Notes: generated by a model from the sequence alone, not told the origin. Counted from the first letter of the stretch, positions 46,187-56,509 are shown. The stretch: DNA of 64,000 nt from Bemisia tabaci (GCF_918797505.1 NC_092801.1:28984477-29048476), one strand, 5' to 3'. Numbers and translations are program-made.

Positions 46187-46591
46187 GGAGCACTCGCCCT
46201 TCCGCGAATCGATTCATTTCCATAGGATTAAATGGAGAGAAAGCAATGTTGCCAACTTGCTGCATTTGCTAAAGCTCTTCGGCGAGATGGTCACGTTCGC
46301 CAACGTAACAACCGCGCCGGCAACCTCGGTTATTTCCTTACGGTTTCCGTCAGGTGGAAGAGGTAAGAAGATGATATCGGAAGGGGACGGGGGGGGGGGG
46401 CGGCAGCGCACGATGCGGCGATTAATTAAAACTTTTCAATTATCGCTCGCTCATTGATTTAACGAGCTCCCTAATCTTTCCGACTTCGAATTTATTGACT
46501 TCCAAAACTGAAATATTCCGGTTCCGCCCGCTACCGATCGCGGGCTCCCCCCCCCCCCCCACCTTCCAAACCTCCGGAAACGCACCCCTTC

Positions 46592-47171
46592 TGCCATGCT
46601 AAGGAAAAACGCCGTATGAACCTTCAAGCGTTGCCAAATTTCCTTCGATAAAACACAAATTTCCTAGTGCTCTTGTGAATATTTTCCCTCTAATTTTTCA
46701 AATAATTTTGTCCGCAATTTTATCTGAAGCCCTTAAAAATTTCAACACTGAGAAAAAAACTCCGGTCGTGGGAGCCGCAATTACGAGCTATATAGACATA
46801 CCGTCCGTTCCGGGCTCAAAGGCCGAAAATTCCGGCTGCTGGAGCCGTAGCTTCGGCCTCTGAACCCGGAGCAATCGAAGCTACGCCTCCAGCAGCCGGA
46901 ATTTTCGGCCTTTGAGCCCGGAACGGACGGTATGTCAATATAGCTCGTAATTGTGGCTCCCACGACCGGAGTTTTTTTTTTTTTTTTTTTTTTTTTTCAG
47001 TGTGTGAATATCTTCCTTCTAATTTTTCGGATAATGTTGTTCGCAATTTTACCTGAAGCTCCTGAAAATTTCAAGGGAAAACATTTATAGCTTCCCCCAA
47101 AAATTAGCATTCATTCGAAGGAAATTTGGTAACTCTCGGGTGTTAATACGGCGTTCCTCCTAAGCACAGTA
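46592..47171. mobile_element. M1 MITE interrupted by a long perfect-arm palindrome
   Basis: The left M1 end, TGCCATGCTAAGGAAAAACG, and the right end, CCTAAGCACAGTA, are continuous with normal M1 body sequence on either side of 46746-47002. The inner palindrome is annotated separately. Confidence 0.85.
46746..47002. mobile_element. Long hairpin element, about 100-base arms
   Basis: It is bounded by CACTGAG plus an A run on the left and a T27-like run plus CAGTG on the right. The arms from ACTCCGGTCGTGGGAGCC inward to CGTAGCTTCG pair almost perfectly with the right half; the loop is about 20 bases around 46860-46878. It is GC-rich compared with its host and sits inside an M1 MITE, so it is a recent insertion. 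Confidence 0.9.
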
Positions 47172-47499
47172 GTATTCTGCTAAGCGAAAACCGCTTAACT
47201 TTGAGGGGAATTCTGTGTTGATACGATGTTTTTGCCAAGCATCGGAAATTCACACCTCATGGTGAATCGGTGCCCTGATAAGAACAAAGATCCAGAGGTG
47301 TGATTATTTTGGTTATCTCGCGTGCTTTTGACGTAAGCGCTGGTGATCGATGGTTTAAGATGGTGCCACCGACTTGCTCGGAGTTTTACCGCCTCTTACT
47401 ATGTCATGTCGCCTCTCTCACGTTAGGGCGTACCTCCATTACAACGTGAGACGCAATTTATGAATAAATCCATAGTTTCTGGGGCTCATAAATTAATTT
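47172..47499. other. Intron sequence, nothing recognised
   Basis: No exon, RNA gene or clear repeat terminus is seen. Confidence 0.4.
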
Positions 47500-47640
47500 C
47501 ACTGGGGGAAAAGTCACTTGGATCCATAGTGTAGACTCTTAAAACATTTAAAAAATAATATACTCTTGATTCAATCGGATTTTTGCTCAAATCAAAAGAA
47601 ATCCAATTAATTAAGAGGCTTGAGAGGCTTAAGACTTCAT
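47500..47640 (+). mobile_element. M2 fragment
   Basis: The left end CACTGG and the arm (TTGGATCCATAGTGTAGACTC) are diverged M2 sequence. The element stops near the centre, and the right arm is missing. Confidence 0.7.
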
Positions 47641-47802
47641 CTCTTATGTCATTGTTGTCCATGTTAAATATTCAGATTTTATCGTGTAACCTGGAAATCA
47701 GTGTGCCGGCTTGAAATATTTCAAAAATTAGGCTCAACGAAAAATACATTTGGGTTCTTTCATAGTAGCATGACGGAAAAGACATAGCGTTACACCTCAG
47801 CG

Positions 47803-48034
47803 GACAGTGGATCGAGTCAATGGGAGGGTCGGACATGATTCTTTTGACTAAAACTGCAAATTTAGGAGTTTATCTTGTGAATTTCAAAGCTTGAGGGGTG
47901 CTTTTTGAAGTAAATTTTCCGAGAAAACTAATAGGACCACTGTTAAGACCTCCACGTTTTGTATTAATAGAGTTGCAAGCTTTTAAAGTTTCCAAATTTC
48001 TTCCGACTTTTCCAATTAACCCGTTCCATTGCGG
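47803..48034. mobile_element. M8 element
   Basis: The left end GACAGTGGATCGAGTCAATG and the degraded right end TTAACCCGTTCCATTGCG are M8 termini. The interior includes the family's GAGAAAACTAATAGGACC and TTAAAGTTTCCAAATTT blocks. Confidence 0.75.
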
Positions 48035-48638
48035 GCCTAGGGAAAGAGCTTCATCGGAGACAATCAAATAAGAGAAACAGAATATCTTCATGAGAAAGGG
48101 TGAACAATGAACACCAAACGCGTTCAGAGTGAAGATTTGAGCGGGTATTAAAACTCTGCAATACAGGTTTTGGATTAAAGAGAAAGATAAAGGGGTCGAG
48201 GAGGGAGAATGCGGGGTTGGGGGTTGGGGCAGGTGAAAGACAGTGGCAAGAGACACGCCTTTGGAATAGCGCCCAGGTAAGCGAGTACTCAGGGGGGAGA
48301 ATCTTTCCAAGGAGATATTAAAAAATAAGGTGCCCGGCTGAGAGCCGAGAGGAGCTGGGAATAAAGAGATACAGCGAAAAAAGGAGATTCTCTCAAAATT
48401 AGTTTTTGTTGATTCGTGAGCCGGGGGGTGAGAGGGGAGACGCCGGGCTGGGGGATGCGCCAGAGGCGTATCAACGAGCCGGGTTCTCCAGGTCGCGGGG
48501 GTGCCTAATGGTCACGAATTATCAGGGTTTTTAAGATTGATAAGAGAACATTTTGGATACCATTGGAAAATGAACAAAACCAAAGGTCAATCCAAGTTAA
48601 AAATTTCGTTTATCTTATTGAGACATCACTAATTAAGG
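48035..48638. other. Intron sequence, G-rich patch
   Basis: No exon is seen. The purine-rich stretch 48170-48300 produces a spurious minus-strand open frame. Confidence 0.45.
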
Positions 48639-48800
48639 CGCATGGTGGATCGAGTCAACAGGAGAGGTCGGGTGCGATTTGGAAACTTTTAATGTTTATT
48701 CCTCCGATTATACAAAACTTTGAGTTTCTCAAAGTGGTTTCATTGAAATCCTCGTGAAATTGTCTTCTGAATGCATCCCTTGAAATTTAAAATGCGGGGG
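48639..48800 (+). mobile_element. M8 fragment (left part)
   Basis: It starts GCATGGTGGATCGAGTCAAC followed by the family's GGAGAGGTCGG. It continues through the interior CTCGTGAAATT block but has no matching right end. Confidence 0.65.
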
Positions 48801-49732
48801 TGATCCTTGCGAATAATTGCAATAATTTGCCGCTTCAAAAAATCAAAAATGGAAAATACACCTTTTTTGTTGCAAATATTAAAATATTTTAGATCTTACT
48901 GAAAATTTGTTAAAATCCAAGAATTTTTTCTGTGCCAAAAATAATTATTTGCAACGGCAAAGCATCGTTATTCCGTACAATGATCTATTTTCTAAGTTGT
49001 ACTATTGAGTTATACTCGAGGCTCTTCAAAACGGTCCTTTTTATAAAAGAAATGCTACACCGAAAAAAATTAAATGTTGATTTAGTTTTTACACTGTTAA
49101 AAAAATGCGCCTGATATATCAAATGTTGATTTTACATTTGAAAACATAAGTCAACATTCAAATTGTCCATTCAACCTCTAACGTAGTTAACGTACCTTCT
49201 TTTTATTGTAAAACCAACTATTATACTTGTCGCACATTTTTTCCATACTGTAAATGCTGAAGCAACATTAATTTTTTTTCCGTGTACCTTGCTTTTCGCC
49301 AATAAGACATTTTAGTGGGAAATAGAGTATTCAATGATTTCAATGTGCTGAAATAAGGCGAGCAACTATTTTAACTCCTAGGAGTGCGAGGTTGCATAAC
49401 CGACTGATTGAAGGAGATATGAATGAGTCAGGTATTCTATATGGATGTGTATAAATTTCTCCAGCGCAGGGATGTTTTTGAGCAAATTTGTCAGCGATGC
49501 TTTCCCGCTGCAATCCGTTTTCAGTCTAGGCGTCCCTTTAGGTCATCCTATTATTCTTACTCTCTGCGCGACTAACGAAGTTAGCAGAAGAATGATTGTG
49601 CGTGTCGCTTCCAGTCTTGCTGGCGTGCGGGATCTCTGAATCAGATGGAATCTGTCTGTCTCGCTTCAATTATAACTGAAAAAGACTGATTTTTGTCGTG
49701 CCACCGTGAAAAATGGCTCAAAGGCGCCGCGA
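48801..49732. other. Intron sequence with a CACCGAAAAAAAA-ended repeat
   Basis: Bases about 49057-49287 have CACCGAAAAAAATTAAATGTTG on the left and AACATTAATTTTTTTTCCGTG on the right, indicating another MITE-like repeat. No exon is seen. Confidence 0.5.
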
Positions 49733-49955
49733 CACACAGTGAAACGAGACAATTGGAGGAGTTGGACGAAATGTGGTAACTTTAAAAGCTTATAACTCCT
49801 TTGATACAGAGTTTTGATCATTCAAAAGAGGTCTCATTGGTTTCCTCGTGAAATTTTCTACAAGGAGCACCCCTTAAAATTTAAAATGTAATGAAAGAAA
49901 CATAATTTTTTACAAATTTTGCTAATATTTTCATGTCCTCGTTCCACTGTGCGGC
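49733..49955. mobile_element. M8 element, compact copy
   Basis: The ends CACAGTGAAACGAGACAATT and CTCGTTCCACTGTGC are inverted. The interior carries the family's AACTTTAAAAGCTTATAACT block; length is 223 bp. Confidence 0.8.
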
Positions 49956-49980
49956 GTGCTGCCGGCGCGAAAAGCGCACT

Positions 49981-50054
49981 GGAGCCTACAAACCTAAGGG
50001 GATACTTCACGCATTGCGAAATGCTTGAAGTATCCCCTTAGGTTTGTAGGCGCC
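49981..50054. repeat. M10 hairpin copy 2
   Basis: The 35-base arms have two mismatches around a short loop. Compared with copy 1 at 39439, one C-G pair is replaced by G-C in both arms (AACGGG versus AAGGGG with the partner changed to match), a base-pair-preserving difference. Confidence 0.88.
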
Positions 50055-50343
50055 AATGCGCTGGCCAGTCGCTTGCCGCGCCACCGGAAAACTCCGTGTG
50101 GTATCCGCGTTTCTCTCTGGAATCTAGCGACTCTTTCTCGAAAATTTCTCATTGTTAGAGAGGAAAGTGGGCTTATGATACACAGAGAAATTTAATTTAA
50201 CCAGAGATATTAAGCCTGTAAGATCATAAATATATACCTCAACTTATGGTCATCGTTCAATATCTGCGGTAACTTCACAAAAAAAAGGCTCAATTAAAAC
50301 ATGCGTACATCCATTGCAACGTTTACAACATATCGTTAACTGC

Positions 50344-50564
50344 CGGCCAAAGTATCACAAGCGCCATGCGACGTTTCAAAATTTTATATTTTTACAGGGA
50401 AATTGTTCAACGAAGCTGTCCGAAAATTTTACTGAATTCTCTTTGTGCTGCCGATAAAATTCAGTCAAATTTTCAAACAGATTCAATCAACAATTTCTCT
50501 GTGAAAAAATAAAATAGCTGCGAAAAATTTTAAACGTCGCGTGGTGCTTGAGATACTTTGGCCG
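50344..50564. mobile_element. M9 palindromic MITE, intact copy
   Basis: The ends CGGCCAAAGTATCACAAGCG and GCTTGAGATACTTTGGCCG are inverted. The arms share ACAGGGAAATTGTTCAACGA- and TCAGTCAAATTTTC-type blocks. Confidence 0.85.
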
Positions 50565-52254
50565 CCGATTTATCGACGGTGAAACTGCAAAAATTGGTAC
50601 CTAGGTTGCAGTGTTTCAAAATCTCCCCTCAAGCTTCATTTCTAAAATGAGACCCAACCAACATTTATTGTATATGTAGGAATATTTCTAGACCAAACGT
50701 GAGAAATTGCAGCGTCCATATTGCGGAAAAAATTATCACTACCACGTTAGTTTATGAAACCAACCATGTTTGACTAATGTTGACATGGTGCTGAACTTTG
50801 TCGAGCGTAGTGTAGTACAGAGTTGGACCTTGCTTACTGAAGAAAGTCATGAAAACGTTATTTTATTTTCGCAATTAGGTGAATTTGCTTTGTGATAAAA
50901 AAACCTTTTTGCAGCACGCAAAATTAAAGTCCAATTACTATGCTCGAACCATCGCGTTACGCGCAGTGTGAAACATTTATCAAAGTATCCTCCCAGTATT
51001 TAATAAAACAGGCAGTTTTTGGGTTCGGAACTGTTTAACAGGAACACATAAAGACCTTTCCTGATCATATTTTTTTCGTTTGGTGTTAATGGTGGAAGAT
51101 TCTTTTTTTTTCAATATTTCCCTCTCTGCAAACAAGAATTATTGAGATTATGCAATAATTCTCTAACCACTAAATCTAAATCCTAAAGAAAAATAAATGC
51201 ACATGTTTTCGTCATCCTACGTATCCTTCAATTTTTGAAACTGCTTCACCATCTCACAGCCAAAGATGAATTAACTTTTGGGTCAGATTATTTTAGGGTG
51301 AAAAATTGAATGAGACCAAAGTGGTGTATTGTTTATAGTGTTACTGTTCAAAAGACCCACCACGTCTACATCAATCTTTTGATGACAGCAAGTTCTTTTG
51401 TTTTTACCTCATGAGTCATGTCATTTAGCCCCCTCCCTCTACATTCATGTACATCGTCACAGATTATCGACAACAACTGAGTGGTATGTGGTCCGAGCGT
51501 TATGATAATAGCGCCTTTATTACCTGCGCTGGGAGCAACCTATAGAATGTTCATTTTCGTCGGGTGCCAAAATACCGACGGGTAAATGCTATGGTAGCAT
51601 ACTTTTTTTCACAATCAAAAGAAAAATTACGTCAATCGCATGCACTGTTTTTATTTATTCAATTATTATTACTGTTATTCTGGTCATGCCTATGAATTTA
51701 ATTATCAGCATTTGGTTCCGGTTGTGGCAAGTTATTGATGTCCTGGAATTGACATTTGAAATGAATAGTATGAATGTGAAAATGCAAGTAATACATTTCT
51801 TAATGAAAATGCCTTTAATGAATATTTGGATTTCCTCAATGCCAAACCCTACAGTGGTTGGATTTTGCTAGAGTTTAGTACCGCCCAGTAAAACCTAGAT
51901 TATCGCTAGTGACACGAAGCATGCCGTATTAGACTGATAAAATATAAGGTTTAAATTATTATAACTCAAATACATTGTAGAAAACTCTACGTTCAAAGAA
52001 ATTTCTTTTGACTTTGGGATCATTGAATTGATGGCTCCCTCAGTAATTTATGGCACAGTATTGTAAAATTTTCTCACGTGTACATTATGGGTTACACACT
52101 TTTAGTATAACTTGAAAATTCTGTAAAAAGTGAACATACATGCGCACACTGAGAAACAATCTAGCTTCTATTCTTACGAACCTACAAAAGAAATGAGCTT
52201 ATTGGATAGTGAAAAACGTAACTAACAGCAATCGAAAAAATACATAAATGGAGC
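50565..52254. other. Intron sequence, nothing recognised
   Basis: AT-rich, without exon, RNA gene or clear repeat ends. The short open frame at 51686-51871 shows no motif. Confidence 0.45.
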
Positions 52255-52496
52255 GCCTTTAGCAGAAATGAACCAAGCCGAATCAGATATTGCCAAATTT
52301 AACCGGGCAATTTAATGTTTTACAAGAGAACGTTTGTGCGGATTCCTTTGTTAAATTATGAGGAATTTTCTTCCCAGGAAATTCGCTAAAATTCGCAAAC
52401 AAATCTGCATAATCGTCTTCATGTAAAAAATTAAATTACAAAGTTCAATTTTGTAATAGCTGATGTGGCTTAGTTCCTTTCTGCTTAACGCGATCA
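52255..52496. mobile_element. M7 MITE, diverged
   Basis: The left part contains AGAAATGAACCAAGCCGAAT and ACGTTTGTGCGGATTCC. The right part contains GATGTGGCTTAGTTCC and TTAACGCGATC. The outermost left end is degraded. Confidence 0.7.
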
Positions 52497-52773
52497 AAAT
52501 ATGAGAATGTCTTTTTCTCTCTCTATGGAGAGAATCATACGGCACATTTTGCAAGCTATGTGACTTTCATTGCAAAAAAGGTTGAGGAAAATTGGAAATG
52601 TGCGCCGGGGTTTGAAAGACCAAAAGAGAAGCTTTTCATTCGTCAAAATCTAGAAGACCTTTGAATTTCCTCGAACGGAGGACGTGAAATGAAAGTAAGA
52701 GATAGAAGATAGAAGGGCAGGAGGCGAGAGAGAGACAGAGAGGTCTCGAGGCAACCTTTTCATCGTCCTTCTC

Positions 52774-53026
52774 TGACGTGCTAAGGAAGAACGCCGTATG
52801 AACATTCGAGAGTTGCCAAATTTCCCTTGTTAAAGCATGTACTTTTTGACAACATTTATGCATATTTTTCCTAGAAATTTTCAGATATTTTAGATGGAAC
52901 TGCGTACAAAACTGTCTGAAAATTTCGGAAAGCAATAAACGCAATTTTCTCAGTAATTTCGATTTTTATCGGAGGAAATTTGGCAACGTCTGAGGGCGCA
53001 TACGGCGTTCTTCTTTAGTACGGCAC
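52774..53026. mobile_element. M1 MITE with perfect 10-bp flanking duplication
   Basis: The ends TGACGTGCTAAGGAAGAACG and CTTTAGTACGGCAC are flanked by identical CGTCCTTCTC (52764-52773 and 53027-53036). The element ends about 139 bases upstream of the receptor exon at 53165, so its arms lie close to the branch-point region. Confidence 0.9.
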
Positions 53027-53164
53027 CGTCCTTCTCCACTCATGTCTCCCGAGTACTTTCGTCTCGACGGCATCTCAGCAGTTCTTGAGAGCCATTGATT
53101 TTATTCCTGTCTCCAGGACTCATTTTCGATGACATCCGCTAACGAGTTTATTGCTTGTCTTCAG

Positions 53165-53280
53165 GTTGATCTCCGACATATGGACGAGAAAGTTGGTTCC
53201 AATATCGTCGAGGTGGGAGTCGACCTTTCGGAATTCTACATGTCCGTCGAGTGGGACATTCTAGAAGTTCCTGCCGTCAG
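53165..53280 (+). CDS. nAChRa4: Nicotinic acetylcholine receptor alpha4-type subunit, exon VDLRHMDE to VPAVR
   Basis: This constitutive extracellular-domain exon lies downstream of the alternative exon 4 pair. It is preceded by TTGTCTTCAG and followed by GTAAGA. It enters in phase 0, directly after FM or FK of copies A or B, and ends in phase 2 (AG), with the Arg codon completed by the exon at 63443. It encodes 38 residues plus the split Arg: VDLRHMDEKVGSN, then the IVEVGVDLSEFYMSVEWDIL beta-strands between loop B and loop C, then EVPAV. Its length of 116 bp is not a multiple of 3, so skipping it would shift the frame. It lies between an M1 MITE 139 bases upstream and a hAT-type MITE 86 bases downstream. 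Confidence 0.96.
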
Positions 53281-53366
53281 GTAAGAGTTCCACCTACATT
53301 GAAAGTTATCGTAGGTGGGTGTGCAAGATAAGTTTCATCGGCTCAGGAAAAATCTATAGATCTTAC

Positions 53367-53531
53367 CAGTGGCGTGGCGATTTTTGATTTTTCGATGTTA
53401 TGCCATTTAAACCCATGGAGAAGTATCGATGTAGTACAGGGTGCTCACGGCGAACACCTTAATAATCGATTCTTTACCATAGGTTTAAATAGCATAACAA
53501 TCGATGAATGGCAATTCACGCCACGCCACTG
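53367..53531 (-). mobile_element. M3 hAT-type MITE, 165 bp
   Basis: The ends CAGTGGCGTGGCG and CACGCCACGCCACTG are inverted. The 8-bp flanks GATCTTAC (53359-53366) and GATCTTGC (53532-53539) differ at one base. It is oriented opposite to the copies at 29391 and 57497. Confidence 0.9.
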
Positions 53532-53739
53532 GATCTTGCATTCTGAGTAACATGATATTTTCTAATAATAATAATGTATAGGACTCACTTGATTTTGTGA
53601 AAATAGCTCAAATTTCATTTCATGTAAATTTGTCTTAAAAAATACCAAAATTGAGTTTCTCAAAACATGGATCTCAATATTGTTTTTTGAGAATTCAGCT
53701 CTTAAGAGGCGGAAGATTTTTTTTACAGCAATGCCGTAG

Positions 53740-54236
53740 CACACTGAAAAAAAAAGATTGGTAGAATTTACCATTCCTTCACGCTGTATTTCACACAGCG
53801 TGAAAGAATAGTAAATTCTACCAATCTTCAAGTCGATTCTGTCAGAGGAATGGTTACTTGTACCAGTATATAGTAACGTTTACCTCTCTTCTGGCAAAGT
53901 TGACTCTGAATTGGACCGTGTTTAACAGAAAGAAACCAAGCCATATCAGCTATTGCCAAAGTTAACTGGACAATTTAATTTTTTACGAGAGAATGTTTGT
54001 GCGGATTCTTTTGAAAATTTTAGGGAATTTGCCTCGTACTATGGAGAAAATCCATTGAAATTTGCACGAAAATCTGCAAAACCGCTTACTTGTAAAGAAT
54101 TAAATCAACCAATCAAATTTGGCAATGGCTGATGTGGCTTGGCTCCTTTCTGTTTAACGCGGTCCAATTAACGCTGTGTAAAATACAGCGAGAAGGAATG
54201 GTGAATTCTACCAATCTTTTTTTTTTTTCAGTGCAC
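53740..54236. mobile_element. Palindromic element with CACTGAAAAAAAAA ends, host of an M7 copy
   Basis: The left end CACTGAAAAAAAAAGATTGG and the right end CCAATCTTTTTTTTTTTTCAGTG are inverted. The arm AGATTGGTAGAATTTACCAT is present three times (left, inverted at 53808-53830, and at the right end). The M7 copy at 53913-54165 interrupts it. Confidence 0.8.
53913..54165. mobile_element. M7 MITE nested, AATT target
   Basis: The ends GGACCGTGTTTAACAGAAAG and CTTTCTGTTTAACGCGGTCC are flanked on both sides by AATT. The arms share TTGCCAAA and AATTTAATTTTTTAC. Confidence 0.88.
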
Positions 54237-54614
54237 GAAAATAAATCTTATATTTTGATCCCATAAATCGAATCTGGAAAGTGTCACGTTTAACTTTACG
54301 ACACCCTGTATTGTCTCGGGGAACCTCGGTAGACCCGGCATGCCAACGGTAAGTGACAGTCGGCAAGGCAGGAGACACTGACGCAGAGCCTAAGGGTGTG
54401 GAGGGGGCGCAGCACTTAAACCCCAGGTTTTCGTCGGGGTCGGGGGCGGGTAAGGCGGGCGAACTCGGCGATTACCATCAGAATTCTCACTGACCTCCAG
54501 CATCCGCGCCCTCCGCCCTCTCGGGCCCCGTTTCACCGTGAATCCGACCGAAAACGGCGGCCGACATGGAAATGTTTCTTGTTTTCGGTCTCGCCTAAGG
54601 ACTCGGCAACCCGC
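54237..54614. other. GC-rich intron patch
   Basis: GC-rich sequence with a proline-rich spurious minus-strand frame. No gene or repeat end is recognised. Confidence 0.45.
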
Positions 54615-54615
54615 C

Positions 54616-55394
54616 GCACGGTGGATCGAGACAATAGGAAGAGTCGGACATGAAATTTTTCTATAATCCATACTGTTTCCAAAACCAATTCGGCAAAAAA
54701 TAACAAATGAGACGGACGAGTTACGGAAAGCAGGAGTTTATAAAATACGATGTAAAAATTGCCCTTAAGTTGACATGGGAAAAACGTCGAGACTCATAAA
54801 AATTCGAGCCCAAGAACACGTCAGAAACACCAAAAATCAAGCGATAGAAAAAACAGCAATAGCAGCAAATTTTTGGGAAGAAAAACACGACAAAGATTTT
54901 GAACCTCAATTACTGAAGGAAGAAAATAATATCAATAGACTGACATGTTGGGAAAATATCTGTATCCAAAAACAAAAGAAAGACCACCTGATGAATGTAG
55001 AATTTCTGTCACCCAACACATTATTTAAGTTGTTTCGAACATCTGGCAACAAGGACAACAAAGAAAGGCCCAGCAACCGCCGCATATCTGAAAATCACAC
55101 CTGTCGCGCCCCTGATGATGATCCAACGGGTTGAAAAGCGCGTCGGATAGTTTCGAATTTTCTCTGACTAGTGAGTTTTTAAATTTTATTTTAATGAAAT
55201 TTTTTACTAAATCTGTAAATTTTTATATTCATTTTGTCACATTTTAAACTTCAAGGTGTGTTTCTTGAGGAAAATTTCACGAGAAAACTAGTGGAACCCC
55301 TTTTAGAACTTCAAATGTTTGTTTAAACGGGTTTATTAGCGTTTAAAGTTTCCAAATTTTGTCCGACTTCTCCTATTGACTCGATCCACCGTGC
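54616..55394. mobile_element. M8 element carrying a Penelope-type fragment
   Basis: The ends GCACGGTGGATCGAGACAAT and ATTGACTCGATCCACCGTGC are inverted M8 termini. At 779 bp it is over three times the length of the compact copy at 49733. The extra sequence is centred on the GIY-YIG open frame. Confidence 0.82.
54775..55134 (+). pseudogene. GIY-YIG endonuclease C-terminal part, Penelope-like element fragment
   Basis: The open frame of 119 codons starts MGKTSRLIKIRAQEH, which matches the position of the YIG-to-Arg region of GIY-YIG nucleases found at the C-terminus of Penelope-like retroelements. Arg11 (in KIRAQEH) and Glu60 (in CWENICIQKQ) sit where the catalytic Arg and Glu are expected; the family-typical LMNVE follows at residues 72-76. 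The GIY half is absent and YIG is degenerate (VDMG). A stop lies three codons upstream of the Met in the same frame, and the preceding sequence reads more like the family in another frame, so a frameshift is likely. It is probably a 5'-truncated, dead copy, although the remaining frame is uninterrupted. Confidence 0.72.
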
Positions 55395-55740
55395 GCCGGA
55401 CTTTCCATTGCGCTCCGATCGATCGTGTCGAGTGCTACCGTGTTAGGGAAGAACGCCTTATCCACCGCAATAACGAAGAGAGCAGTAAGGGCCACATTTT
55501 CGAAATCGAGTTTCGTTCAAAATTCGTCGAATCTCTTTTAGATGGAATCACTGAAATAGCTAAAACAGCAAAATTTTAAAATTTAAGAAAATGATTTGGA
55601 AATAAAATGACCCTGGAGCAACACAGCTGAAGATAGGAGAGACGTAATCAAGCCTCGTTTTTAAACTTTTTTCCCGAATCTGAGTGACACCTTATTAGCA
55701 GCCTAGAGCGGTGCATTGCTAGTTCACGCCTCACGCCATA

Positions 55741-55797
55741 GCGCCTTCAATTTTGCAGATGCAACACGGACATCCATCAAGTACGAATAGTTGTATC
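55741..55797 (-). repeat. M11 micro-repeat copy 8
   Basis: On the minus strand the order is ACAACTATTCGTAC, GGATGTCCGTGTTGCATC, AAATTGAAGGCGC. It lies in duplicated unit 1. Confidence 0.75.
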
Positions 55798-55890
55798 TTT
55801 GCGCCGTCATCAACGAGCGTACTTTTCCTTGATGTGATGCCGTGTTGTGTTCGCTCCGTTTGTCTTATCTGCCGTGATAGCTAAGAGAGC

Positions 55891-56451
55891 AATGGACCAA
55901 AAGACAAGGTACGAATTTCAGCATTCTGATACATGTTTCTTAACCAAAATTTCACGTAAAACACGATGCACACAACGAAAATTACCGAAATTAACTCCTT
56001 ACGAAGATATTCAATGATTCTTGATGCGTGATTTCAAAACACCCACTCATGAAAACTCAATGCTATACGTGATTCACATCCCGCGCTAAACATTATCACG
56101 ACAGTCTCTACGATATAAAAATCTGGCAACCTCAATCTTGACGCTTTGGCTCAGCTATAGCAAATTGCCTATAGTTTGAACAGCACATGGTGGGACATGT
56201 ACATTGAACATTGCTCGACTGAGAAGCTTGTTGAAACTGTTGTAGTGCGCGATTTGATTCACGTAGAGCTTTGAGTTTCTTGTGAGCGGGCAGTTCAACT
56301 TCCTCGTAACCAATGTGAAATAAAAACGTTAATATCTTCGTTAGGAGTTGGTTTCAGTAATTTTCGTTGTGTGAATCGTGCTCTACGTGAAATTCTCGTT
56401 AAGAAACATGTATCAGATTGTTTAAATTCGTACCTTGTCTAGTGGTCCATT
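55891..56451. mobile_element. M5 nonautonomous element copy 2
   Basis: The ends AATGGACCAAAAGACAAGGT and ACCTTGTCTAGTGGTCCATT are inverted. Over its 561 bp it aligns end to end with the 8708 copy, with about 90 percent identity by eye. Confidence 0.85.
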
Positions 56452-56509
56452 ATGTTGAAATAAAATTACCCTGGAGCAACACAGCTGCCGATGTAGGAGA
56501 GACGTAATT

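Larger units (their letters stand above)
45473..46285 (+). repeat. Direct repeat pair flanking two stacked MITEs
   Basis: The segment containing GCGAATCGATTCATTTCCAT, then GGAGAGAAAGCAATGTTGCC occurs at 45476-45550 and again at 46203-46280 with about 95 percent identity. Between the copies lie the 45588 element and an M4 copy. This suggests a segmental duplication around a MITE insertion hot spot. Confidence 0.75.
15826..53164 (+). other. nAChRa4: Intron between exon 4B and the VDLRHMDE exon
   Basis: This 37.3-kb intron starts GTGATC and ends CTTCAG. It holds most of the repeats of this window and one non-LTR retrotransposon fragment. No other host exon is supported. Confidence 0.85.
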
